Origin: a virus
Strand: one strand, 5' to 3'
IMG/VR virus record: IMGVR_UViG_3300032217_000756
Span: 1-25,880 of that record
DNA length: 25,880 nt
In this document: positions 7,698 to 15,033 of the stretch, one piece after another
How positions within the stretch are numbered: position 1 is the first letter of the stretch
Layout of the letters: each line of letters starts with the position of its first letter
The notes under the pieces: model-generated
The model's database searches: none
What the model saw: only the letters and a program-made list of their open reading frames with translations
What the model was told of the DNA's origin: nothing
Position numbers and translations under genes: made by a program

Positions 7698-8392
7698 TGT
7701 TTGTCCTTGTTGTTTGTCCACCACTGTTTTGCTTCGACTACTGTATCAGCAAGATAGTATTCTAAAAAATTCCAACCCATAATCCAATCGTTGAGTATTT
7801 CTGTTTCTTTTCTAATAATATAAATTTGACAAAATACTTTTGCAGATATTGTTTGAGGAGTAGTAAGTACTTTAAAAGTTGAATTACCACTTCTTAGATG
7901 TGCAAGTTTTCCTTGTTGGAGATCCCGCAATGCCAACTCTTTTTTTCTAATTTTATCTTTATTAACAATAATAACCAAATCTAGAACTTTATCTTTCTTC
8001 ATAGGCATTCTAACATATTTTTCTGAAAAGTTAAAAGAGCTATCACAGCCCATATAACTAATATCTTGTTTTTCGCTAACAATTAAATCTATTTCAGATA
8101 TAACAACATCAATTGATGATTGCGAAAACCAAATATCAGATCGAAGTTTAATTACTATTTTTTCGTTAACTAAATCTAACGCTTTGTAAAAATCCCAAAT
8201 CTGTATTCTGGCGGCTCCGGTTTCATTTGGTGGGAAGGGGCAGTCAGCTCTATCTAGTTTAGGTTGAAGGAAATCGTATTCAACTACATCCCACCTTTCG
8301 TTTAATTTGTTTAACAAGTGCCTATGATTATTAAATCCTAATTCTTTAAATCGTGGCAAACCAATATAAACTATCGCTATCTTATGTTTCAT
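7688..8392 (-). CDS. WavE-like glycosyltransferase, tandem paralogue 1
   Basis: This 234-residue protein is the first of the tandem trio in transcription order. It has IAIVYIG at the start, CPFPPNETGA near 51, IQIWDF near 63, the IKLRSDIWFSQSSIDVV motif (S85-D86) and LRSGNSTFK. The middle is very rich in lysine. Its ATG overlaps the upstream stop as ATGA. Divergence among the three copies is large outside the motifs, so the triplication is not recent. The expected activity is transfer of a nucleotide sugar. The motif match to WavE is my reading and not a database result. Confidence 0.72.
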   Translation of the reverse strand: MKHKIAIVYIGLPRFKELGFNNHRHLLNKLNERWDVVEYDFLQPKLDRADCPFPPNETGAARIQIWDFYKALDLVNEKIVIKLRSDIWFSQSSIDVVISEIDLIVSEKQDISYMGCDSSFNFSEKYVRMPMKKDKVLDLVIIVNKDKIRKKELALRDLQQGKLAHLRSGNSTFKVLTTPQTISAKVFCQIYIIRKETEILNDWIMGWNFLEYYLADTVVEAKQWWTNNKDKQWL

Positions 8393-9414
8393 AAAAAATC
8401 TCTTAGATTATCCGTATCTCTTTTTAAATTTATAGCAATTGCTCTTGGAAATGGGTTAGCTTCATTGTAGTCATTTATTAAAATTCTTTTGGTGTTAGGC
8501 AACCCTGTGATTAATTTAAAATTCATAAACCCTAATCTTTTTAACATTTTTTCTATACGGTTATGAATTTTTTCAGGGCGGGCTGTTGTAAAGATTATTA
8601 AACTACCGTCTTTTTGCAGTTCCAACAATCTAGAAACATTCTGTTCTAAAGGCGTTGGGTCTTCTTGATATTCATGTCTAGCCTGCGCTTTAACTAATGT
8701 TCCGTCGATGTCACAGAAAATAACTGCTTTATTATTGTATTCAAACCACTCCTCTGCAGTTCCTACGTCGGCATAATTCCAAACAATACTTTCTTTAAAA
8801 ATATGATGTTCATTAAGGCATTCTTCAATAATATGACTAACAAATATTTCATTAACATGAGCTTCGATTAATTTCTCATAGGTAGAGATAAACATGTTTG
8901 CTGATTCAAATTTATAACCTCCTACACAAAATTTATCGGACACAACTTGTTTTTCAATTATAGAATTGATAATTCCCTGATCATTAGTAATTACAAAACT
9001 TTTTGAACCTAATCGTTTTAATATTTCATGATTCTTAATACTAGAAACACAAACATAGTTACCTTCTTGGTATTCATGTTCGAAGAAACTATCACAATCT
9101 TTAATTAATATGTCTTCATCTTCTGGAAGTTCTATTTGTTTTAATATTTGATATACGGTGTCGGCAGGCCCGGCTGTTCTTTCTTTTAATATAACTACCG
9201 TAATATTATCGCCGTACTCCTGTTCAATGTATTTTGATATATTGTATTTGTCTTCGTGCTCTTGTAATAATCCGATAGTAACATGATGTTTACCAATAAA
9301 CGGACTTAACGATTTTTCAAACATCATTTTACCCGAATAATCAGTCAATGTATACTTAGGGCGCATATTAGGAAATCTTGTCGATAATCCTGCTGCTGGC
9401 ATTATTATTTCCAT
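8389..9414 (-). CDS. sugar/choline-phosphate nucleotidyltransferase fused to a HAD phosphatase
   Basis: This is a 341-residue protein. Residues 1 to about 215 form a GT-A nucleotidyltransferase: MPAAGLSTRF (5-14) is the nucleotide-binding loop, ERTAGPADTV is a second conserved segment, and DCD (106-108) supplies metal ligands. Residues about 219-341 form a HAD phosphatase: VIFCDIDGTL (nucleophile D225 and general acid D227), FTTAR (265-269) with the motif II Thr, and LINDYN (302-307) as the motif III/IV acid. A nucleotidyltransferase and a phosphatase in one chain suggests successive steps in making an NDP-linked sugar or alcohol. The gene overlaps the kinase gene by 10 bases, which points to a kinase-transferase pair such as the LicA/LicC type. 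The substrate is not determinable. Confidence 0.82.
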   Translation of the reverse strand: MEIIMPAAGLSTRFPNMRPKYTLTDYSGKMMFEKSLSPFIGKHHVTIGLLQEHEDKYNISKYIEQEYGDNITVVILKERTAGPADTVYQILKQIELPEDEDILIKDCDSFFEHEYQEGNYVCVSSIKNHEILKRLGSKSFVITNDQGIINSIIEKQVVSDKFCVGGYKFESANMFISTYEKLIEAHVNEIFVSHIIEECLNEHHIFKESIVWNYADVGTAEEWFEYNNKAVIFCDIDGTLVKAQARHEYQEDPTPLEQNVSRLLELQKDGSLIIFTTARPEKIHNRIEKMLKRLGFMNFKLITGLPNTKRILINDYNEANPFPRAIAINLKRDTDNLRDFL

Positions 9415-10148
9415 AATTTGTTAATTCCTTGTAAAATAAAATTTCTTTCTAAGGTATTAGGTTTACTATGCCTATATACTCTTAACAACATTAGAATTAA
9501 CAGATAGTCGTTGTTGGCTTCTGGGTATTGTTCTAATATTTGCTGTTGTATGTGTTTGGTTTTTACATCTAGCATTACATTATCTTTTCTAATAAACCAT
9601 CCTAGTTCTAGATCTTGTCTTAATTTTGCAATATCAAAAATATAGGAGTCGTATTCTGTTGTGGCACAATCAATAAGAAAAAATCCTCGATCAGCAGTAA
9701 AGATAATATTTTCCAATGTTAGGTCGCCGTGATAATTTGAACTTGGCAATATTTTAGGCAGACGCTCTAAAAGTTCTTCACGGTTAAATGGTAGTTCGTC
9801 AAAGCTAACTTCTTCTAACTTCTTAATATATGTTTCTGTGTAATCTTTATCTACAGAATTTTTAGAAAGTTTACCTAATACAGACAATATAAAATCTAAT
9901 AATTTTTCATAGTTGTTGGTTTTAAGATATGTTTTAATATCTAGTCCGTGTAGATATTCCATATCAATCATTTTCTTCGATACTGTGAATAATTGAGGAA
10001 GTGGGTAATCTGCAGACAATGCCTGCATACGCTCAATGTTCCTAGATATATTTCCAATCTTTCTTACAAAGAGCTTGTTGTGCTTCTGCATCAATAATAT
10101 TTGATTCCCAGAAAACCCATAAAGTTCTTTAACTACCTTAGCGGCCAT
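9405..10148 (-). CDS. APH/choline-kinase-like phosphotransferase
   Basis: This 247-residue protein has the catalytic core of the aminoglycoside phosphotransferase/choline kinase superfamily: YHGDLTLENIIF with catalytic D142 and metal ligand N147 (Brenner-type HGD....N), and FFLIDCATTEYD with the metal Asp D160, followed by DIAKLRQDL as in this fold. The N-terminal lobe is short (FVRKIGN carries a likely ATP-binding Lys). It probably phosphorylates a sugar or small alcohol that the next gene's nucleotidyltransferase domain then activates; the ten-base overlap supports this. Antibiotic resistance is unlikely in this setting. It sits one base after the stop of the preceding methyltransferase gene. 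Confidence 0.8.
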   Translation of the reverse strand: MAAKVVKELYGFSGNQILLMQKHNKLFVRKIGNISRNIERMQALSADYPLPQLFTVSKKMIDMEYLHGLDIKTYLKTNNYEKLLDFILSVLGKLSKNSVDKDYTETYIKKLEEVSFDELPFNREELLERLPKILPSSNYHGDLTLENIIFTADRGFFLIDCATTEYDSYIFDIAKLRQDLELGWFIRKDNVMLDVKTKHIQQQILEQYPEANNDYLLILMLLRVYRHSKPNTLERNFILQGINKLWK

Positions 10149-10149
10149 A

Positions 10150-10704
10150 TCACTTGTAAGCTACGACCCTACTATCAATTGGAGTTTTTTGATGTAGGTT
10201 TGACTGAATTTCTGCTCGAGAAAATCCTGCCTCTAAGAATAATTTTCTCATACTTTCTGCACTGTATCCCCACTTATGTAACATAGTAGGGTCTGGATAT
10301 CTAGCACTGTCTCCATAGATTCCGGAAATTGTTCTTTTAACTAATCTTTTATCGTGTGTCCAAAAACAATCTGGATTGTTTACAACTTCTTGGCACATCT
10401 TTAGTAGATCTGGCCATTCCATAGCAACACACCCGCCGGGTTTACAAATTCTATAAAATTCTTTAAACATAGGAGGAATATATTGCCTACTAAGGTGTTC
10501 AATGACATGAACGGTTAAAATTTCGTCGACGCAGTTATCAGGAAGTGGAAATGGTTGTGTAATGTCGTGCAATGTTACATTAGGGTCGTGTGCCATATAA
10601 TCCCCGTCGATGTTTATATACCCATCTAAATGAACACTGCCACAGCCTAGATGTAATTTTACAAAAGATTTTTGATTTATTTTTTCTTGCACTTTGTTAA
10701 GCAT
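10150..10704 (-). CDS. class I SAM-dependent methyltransferase (KLHLGCG type)
   Basis: This is a 184-residue protein. The SAM-binding loop is KLHLGCGS (16-23), followed by GYINID with the acidic residue after strand 2, and then VDEILTVHVIEHLS, the methyltransferase-11 type motif with the EHL turn. PGGCVAMEWPDL follows as strand 5. Such short KLHLGCG proteins are frequent in glycan clusters and marine phages. The ATG overlaps the previous gene by 8 bases. The likely role is O-methylation of a sugar, but some family members have no demonstrated activity. Confidence 0.82.
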   Translation of the reverse strand: MLNKVQEKINQKSFVKLHLGCGSVHLDGYINIDGDYMAHDPNVTLHDITQPFPLPDNCVDEILTVHVIEHLSRQYIPPMFKEFYRICKPGGCVAMEWPDLLKMCQEVVNNPDCFWTHDKRLVKRTISGIYGDSARYPDPTMLHKWGYSAESMRKLFLEAGFSRAEIQSNLHQKTPIDSRVVAYK

Positions 10705-11275
10705 TTTTTGTTCCTATCATGTTAATCATTGAATATGGAAGATATTTTTTTATAGAACCGTCTTCTTGTGTTTCAATAAATGCCCTTCGTCGATCAAAAT
10801 CGCTGTCTCTTTCTACAAATTCAATACTATTAGGTAATTCTGTAGAATAAGCATAGTGCGACCATTGAAACTTAGGGAATAAAAACTCGATGGCCTTAAA
10901 ACTATATCTATAATAATCGTCGGGATATTTATGATATTTCCAAACCCACGGACTATTGATATATAATTTTCCACTTGGTCTAACTAGATCAGATAAAACG
11001 TTAGCCATTAACCATGGTGTTGGTGTGTGTTCAAGAACACTACAACATATTACAAGATCAAAATAATTTTTAGGTAGTGGGTGATCGTCTTTAGTTAAAT
11101 CGCATATTACATCAACCCCGTCGCCTTCTTCAAGGTCAACACCTACATATTCAACAGTTATATAGTTTTTTCTAAATTCAGAAACGCTGACAATTTTACT
11201 GCCTATCTCTAATACAGGACCGATTGCGTTTGGATATACTTTTTTTAGATAAACAATATCATTTGGGCTACCCAT
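10697..11275 (-). CDS. SAM-dependent methyltransferase-like protein
   Basis: This is a 192-residue protein. The N-terminal loop is VLEIGSK (21-27), a less glycine-rich variant of the SAM-binding motif, followed by YVGVDLEEGDGVDVICDL and FDLVICCSVLEHTPTPW (about 73-89), which fit the methyltransferase-11 fold. PSGKLYINSPW is the strand-5 region, and the aromatic WVWKYHKYPDDYYRYS stretch may bind the acceptor. It is close in design to its downstream neighbour but not a simple duplicate. The weaker glycine motif leaves open whether it is active. The ATG is one base before the end of the previous gene's spacing, so coupling is likely. Confidence 0.78.
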   Translation of the reverse strand: MGSPNDIVYLKKVYPNAIGPVLEIGSKIVSVSEFRKNYITVEYVGVDLEEGDGVDVICDLTKDDHPLPKNYFDLVICCSVLEHTPTPWLMANVLSDLVRPSGKLYINSPWVWKYHKYPDDYYRYSFKAIEFLFPKFQWSHYAYSTELPNSIEFVERDSDFDRRRAFIETQEDGSIKKYLPYSMINMIGTKNA

Positions 11276-11276
11276 A

Positions 11277-12239
11277 TTATATACCTAACTGACGTTTGAC
11301 TTCATCTATAAATTTCTTTGATAGTACACGAGCAGAATAGTTTTGTTCTGTATACTCTTGTCCTAGACGAATACGTTCTTGCACTTCTGCTGGATTTTTC
11401 AAAGCCCATTTTATACCTTCAATATAATCATCTTGCCAAGTATAGGGCGCAAATTCTTCATAGCTGGCCAATGCTGTGGTAATTACAAATTTTCCAGAAA
11501 TTAAACTGTCAATTAATCTGTTTGCGCTTTTAGTATCAGTTCGAGGATTATCAGTCATTACAGGCATTAACACAATATCACATTCTGTTAACAATTTACC
11601 CTGATGTTCCCAGGTCCATTCTTGCATATCTAATTTACTAAAATTAATTCCAGATATTTGACCCTTGTTTTGTCGTTGAGTCATTTTACTAAGCACTCTA
11701 TCAGTTTTTGCACTGACCATAGTGAACTTATAATCCACAATTTCTTTTTCTAATCTCTGCCAACATTCAACTATAGGAAAGAATTTAAAACTACTTTGAC
11801 TTCCAAACCATAGCAATTTTAATTCTTTACTAGGCGTAAATTTAGGTGTTAATTTTGGCCTTTCGTAGGGATCAGGCATTACTATGCTGTCTTTTCCGGT
11901 ATGATGTTTGGTACTGATTCCCATATTAACGCTATTAACTGAAACTAAATCTGCCAGTTGACAACAAGGTTCGTATTCTTCTTTTTCTTCGAATTTATTA
12001 TCACATAGATCATAGATAGTTTTAGCACCTAGGTCTTTAGCCTTTTGAATACTGTGAGGTTGACTACGTTTTAAAAATACAACAATGGTATTTGCGTCAA
12101 CCTCACTCCAGTCTGTTAAAACTTTTGAATCATATCCTTGATCGACCAGTGCCTGACAGGTTACATCGCCTCGAAGCCTATGACTGGCTCTTTTACTTTT
12201 ATAAGCATCACTGAAAAATCGTATTTTTATTTTGTCCAT
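11277..12239 (-). CDS. GT4-like (GT-B) glycosyltransferase
   Basis: This is a 320-residue protein. It starts KIRFFSDAYKSKRASHRLRG, with a conserved-looking R-rich acceptor loop. The second half shows the GT-B donor domain: LKLLWFGSQSS (about 139-149), a LLTECDIVLMPVM strand and NRLIDSLISGKFVITT (about 245-260) in place of the usual E.x7.E/GLPVVAT region of GT4 enzymes, followed by NYSARVLSKKFID. Length is near the short end of the family (usually 350-400). It probably transfers a hexose or similar unit. The start lies inside the upstream FkbM gene end (13-base overlap). The family assignment is by pattern. Confidence 0.75.
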   Translation of the reverse strand: MDKIKIRFFSDAYKSKRASHRLRGDVTCQALVDQGYDSKVLTDWSEVDANTIVVFLKRSQPHSIQKAKDLGAKTIYDLCDNKFEEKEEYEPCCQLADLVSVNSVNMGISTKHHTGKDSIVMPDPYERPKLTPKFTPSKELKLLWFGSQSSFKFFPIVECWQRLEKEIVDYKFTMVSAKTDRVLSKMTQRQNKGQISGINFSKLDMQEWTWEHQGKLLTECDIVLMPVMTDNPRTDTKSANRLIDSLISGKFVITTALASYEEFAPYTWQDDYIEGIKWALKNPAEVQERIRLGQEYTEQNYSARVLSKKFIDEVKRQLGI

Positions 12240-12877
12240 TTCATTACCCAGTCTTTGTTAAATTGTTCTACTACTTTATAACCCCAGCCCTCTAAAATTT
12301 TAATTGCAGGGGTTTCATTCATATCGTTTTGATATTCGTGTTTTTGTTGTTCAATAACCAACACTGGTTTATTTTGTTCAATTGTTTTCATAGCGCCAAC
12401 AAGAATTTCGCCTTCAAAACCTTCAACATCTATTTTGATCATGTCTACGTTTGTTAGATTAAAACTATCTAAAGTTTTTAAAGGGATAGTTCCTTTGCCT
12501 ATTGATGATTGGTCAATGTGAGTGTGTCCTGTATTTCCTTGAACAATATTCATTTCAATAAAACTATCTTCGCGACCTAATGCCATTTGATACATGGTAT
12601 AATTAGATTCTAAAACATTCTTTTTAAAACATTCAATGAATTCACCTACAGGTTCAAAAGCAATAACATGATCAAATGATTTGACAAGATCACAAGACCA
12701 TAGTCCTACATTTGCTCCAATATCAATACAAACTCTTTTTTGATCGCAAGCAGCAACAGCAGAATCTCTAGCTCTCCATTGGTATCTAACAACCCCATCT
12801 TTTCTTAGACTTTTTTCCAACATTCTAGGAAAATGATCGTCATATTCCGGAAACCATAATCCGTGTACTTGCTTCAT
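12227..12877 (-). CDS. FkbM-family methyltransferase
   Basis: This 216-residue protein has both FkbM hallmarks: the SAM loop CIDIGANVGLW (50-60) and the MIKIDVEGFEGEIL segment (147-160), with FEPVGE (74-79) between them. FkbM enzymes O-methylate polyketides and many glycans and are common in phage and bacterial sugar clusters. The ATG overlaps the preceding stop as ATGA, and the gene runs into the GT gene by 13 bases. It most probably adds a methyl ether to a sugar of the glycan. The N-terminal 45 residues have no recognisable motif. Confidence 0.88.
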   Translation of the reverse strand: MKQVHGLWFPEYDDHFPRMLEKSLRKDGVVRYQWRARDSAVAACDQKRVCIDIGANVGLWSCDLVKSFDHVIAFEPVGEFIECFKKNVLESNYTMYQMALGREDSFIEMNIVQGNTGHTHIDQSSIGKGTIPLKTLDSFNLTNVDMIKIDVEGFEGEILVGAMKTIEQNKPVLVIEQQKHEYQNDMNETPAIKILEGWGYKVVEQFNKDWVMKWTK

Positions 12878-13728
12878 TTAAACGTACTCCAATATTCTTC
12901 TGCTCTATTTACTTTTAAATCAGTACGCAGACTGTGGCCGGTATCTTTGCGATCACCTTTGAGGTGATCAAGATATGCGCCCCACTCGCAATTGATCAGC
13001 GGGTGACCTTCTCCAACTGAATTTCCTTTAAACGGACGAAGGTCACTAAGTGACTCGCTCCAATTTAATTCGTTAAGATTGCAATTATTTCTTACTGCGT
13101 CAAACACAAAGCTATCGTGCCACTCGCCTAGTGTAAAGATTCCATTTTCAGCATCGTCGTAATACTCCTGGAATTTTTTAAGAAATAACTGTGTTGCGTG
13201 GCTGCGGAGATTCATAGCATAAAGGCCACACTCGCTGTATTTTCCTTTTCTACCTAGATAGCATAGGTCTTTTTCTAAAGGACAAAGCTCTAATACTCTT
13301 TCATAGGTAATAGGGCTATGACATACAGTGTCAGCGTCCATCCATAATAAGATGTCTGCATCGATATTTTTTGCACAATGAAATACAGCATAAACTTTAT
13401 TGGCAAATCTTATGGCATTCCACTTGAAATTCTTCTTAGAATCTTTTCTATTGCCTCTTATCGGATCACCGCTAACATCACCGTTGGCTTTAGGGACATC
13501 TTTCCATTTTTGTTTAAATTGAGTTAGATCATCAACACTATCTAAGTCTGTTAATGTCACGTGTTTGTGATTACTGATTGCAGGATTGCATTTTTCTGGA
13601 TAGATATGTAGAGTAATTTCCTCTGGCCAATTTTTGCAAAAAGTATCTATCATTCGTTGTGCATATTTTTTCAAACCTTCTTCGTGGAAGGTGGTAACAA
13701 CGGCAATTTTCAATTTAATTTTCTCCAT
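12874..13728 (-). CDS. GT-A-type glycosyltransferase with DxD motif
   Basis: This 284-residue protein starts at the ATG at 13728; a TTG three codons further upstream could extend it. It shows IAVVTTFHEEG, RMIDTFCKNWPEE, KVYAVFHCAKN, the metal motif LWMDADTVC (D131-A-D133) and an SECGLYAMNL stretch. It is a paralogue of the protein at 18176-18913, which shares AVTTF...G...Y..RMI.T...FWPE and KVYA. The two are on opposite strands in different cassettes. It probably transfers a nucleotide-sugar residue. Base composition is slightly less AT-rich than its operon neighbours, which may reflect separate acquisition. Confidence 0.78.
   Translation of the reverse strand: MEKIKLKIAVVTTFHEEGLKKYAQRMIDTFCKNWPEEITLHIYPEKCNPAISNHKHVTLTDLDSVDDLTQFKQKWKDVPKANGDVSGDPIRGNRKDSKKNFKWNAIRFANKVYAVFHCAKNIDADILLWMDADTVCHSPITYERVLELCPLEKDLCYLGRKGKYSECGLYAMNLRSHATQLFLKKFQEYYDDAENGIFTLGEWHDSFVFDAVRNNCNLNELNWSESLSDLRPFKGNSVGEGHPLINCEWGAYLDHLKGDRKDTGHSLRTDLKVNRAEEYWSTFK
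12951..12969. repeat. 8-bp perfect hairpin inside a glycosyltransferase gene
   Basis: GATCACCT at 12951-12958 and AGGTGATC at 12962-12969 are exact reverse complements with a 3-base loop (TTG). It lies near the 3' end of the GT gene on the minus strand, with no T-run after it in the direction of transcription, so it is not an obvious terminator. It may be an RNA stability or processing element, or chance. Confidence 0.4.
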
Positions 13729-14108
13729 AAATGACAATCATTAAATATTTGTGTAACAGCATATCCATAATTTTTTAAAAATTTATATTCTGTCTTACCA
13801 AATAACTCGATCCCTTGAACAAGTATGATTGGTTGGTATCTGCTTAATAATTGTGGAAGTTTTGAAACGTGAAGATCCTGATCTCGATCCATAACAATCA
13901 CATCTATATCGGGCAATAACTCTAAATGATCAAAATTTTCTTTATAAATTAAATTTCTTTTTCTAACAACCTGTTCAGTTGTAGAAATTATAAAAATACT
14001 GGAAAAACTATTACACAATTCTTCTAGTCGGTCAAATCCAGTTCCCAGAACCAAAATATTTCTAGGATTTTTTTTAGATTTGGTAATTTTTTTAATAAAT
14101 TTAGACAT
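13710..14108 (-). CDS. small Rossmann-like protein, first gene of the leftward operon
   Basis: This is a 132-residue protein. A strand-loop NILVLGTGFDRLEEL (17-31) looks like a dinucleotide or SAM-binding start, and DVIVMDRDQDLH and QPIILVQGIELFG (about 70-103) look like later strands of the same fold. The chain is about 60-80 residues shorter than a complete class I methyltransferase, so it may be a reduced or degenerate one. It starts with a basic, Lys-rich segment. It begins 23 bases after an AATAAATA late-type box and overlaps the GT gene by 19 bases. I cannot assign a function. Confidence 0.6.
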   Translation of the reverse strand: MSKFIKKITKSKKNPRNILVLGTGFDRLEELCNSFSSIFIISTTEQVVRKRNLIYKENFDHLELLPDIDVIVMDRDQDLHVSKLPQLLSRYQPIILVQGIELFGKTEYKFLKNYGYAVTQIFNDCHLWRKLN

Positions 14109-14130
14109 TGATTATCGTTAAATACACATA

Positions 14131-14138
14131 TATTTATT
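14131..14138 (-). promoter_or_regulatory. candidate T4-type late promoter box (AATAAATA, leftward)
   Basis: Read on the minus strand, this is AATAAATA, matching the marine T4-like late form NATAAATA. It lies 22 bases before the ATG at 14108, so it would give a leader of about 17 bases and serve the whole leftward operon (5043-14108). The 39-base gap 14109-14147 also holds GTTAAATA (14117-14124), a weaker rightward match that might serve the gene at 14148. Confidence 0.5.
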
Positions 14139-14147
14139 TTTATTAAA

Positions 14148-15002
14148 ATGCGCTTTAAAATTTATCAAGAAAATGGAGCTTTAAACAGTGGTCCTGTGCT
14201 AGATGCCTTTTTGGCAGGTTTAATTAGGCAAGGACACACAATTGTCAGAGAAAATGAAGATGTCGGTGTCATTTGGTCAGTGCTATGGCAAGGACGTATG
14301 AGGCCAAATAAAACAATTTATGAGAATTATAGAAGAACTAACAAGCCAATAATAATAATTGAGGTTGGAAATTTAAAAAGAGGCACTACCTGGAGAATAT
14401 GCTTAAATCATATCAACAATCTTGGAAAATTTGGCACTGATCAACCCCTAGACGTTACAAGGCCTAGTCTTTTAGGCATTTCATTAGAGCCTTTTAACAA
14501 TCGACGCCGAGGAGAAATATTAATTGCCTGCCAACACAGTGCTAGTCTTCAATGGGAAGGTCAGCCTAGTATGGAAGAATGGATAAGACAGACAATTTCT
14601 CAAATAAAAAAATATTCAGGCAGAAGAATTGTGGTTCGACCACATCCAAGGTCTCCTATACGTGAAAAATTTACAGATGCTGTTATTGAACTACCAAGCA
14701 AAATTGAAGGAAGCTATGATAGTTTTAACATTGACTATGGTTATCATTGCATCGTCAATCATAATAGCGGACCGGCAGTACAGGCAGCAATTAATGGCAC
14801 TCCAACTATCTGTGATTCTTCAAGTTTAGCATTTCCTGTAAGCGAAAACTGGGAAAATTTAGAAAATCCTCAATTACCCGATCGTGAAGAATGGTTCCTT
14901 AAACTGTGTCATACCGAGTGGACCGTAGAAGAAATAAGTCAAGGCATCCCAATTAAGAGATTAGAAAAAGATATTGAAAATTTAATGTCTATTAGGCATT
15001 GA
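14148..15002 (+). CDS. KpsC/KpsS-like (GT-B-type) glycan protein, paralogue D
   Basis: This 284-residue protein is the fourth member of the family seen at 1676-5042, placed alone on the other side of the leftward operon. It carries IVVRPHPRSP (about 160-169; the H-P motif), NHNSGPAVQAAINGTPTICD (about 204-223) and NPQLPDREEWFLKL near the end, closely like paralogue C. The N-terminus (IYQENGALNSGPVLDAFLAG) appears to match the ALTAFAQGAKAAG region of paralogue C. It is probably a glycosyltransferase or glycan recognition protein. No good ribosome site precedes the ATG. The -35 box of the next promoter overlaps its stop codon. Confidence 0.72.
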   Translation: MRFKIYQENGALNSGPVLDAFLAGLIRQGHTIVRENEDVGVIWSVLWQGRMRPNKTIYENYRRTNKPIIIIEVGNLKRGTTWRICLNHINNLGKFGTDQPLDVTRPSLLGISLEPFNNRRRGEILIACQHSASLQWEGQPSMEEWIRQTISQIKKYSGRRIVVRPHPRSPIREKFTDAVIELPSKIEGSYDSFNIDYGYHCIVNHNSGPAVQAAINGTPTICDSSSLAFPVSENWENLENPQLPDREEWFLKLCHTEWTVEEISQGIPIKRLEKDIENLMSIRH

Positions 15003-15027
15003 TTTTCAATGACACTGGTGCTATAAT
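14999..15027 (+). promoter_or_regulatory. sigma70-type promoter (TTGATT-17-TGCTATAAT) for the gene at 15034
   Basis: The -35 box is TTGATT (14999-15004), the spacer is 17 bases, and the -10 box is a perfect TATAAT (15022-15027) with an extended-minus-10 TGC in front (15019-15021). Six bases follow, and then the ATG at 15034 stands at +7 after the box, the expected transcription start. It predicts a leaderless mRNA made by unmodified host polymerase, so early expression. Confidence 0.75.
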
Positions 15028-15033
15028 AAAAGA

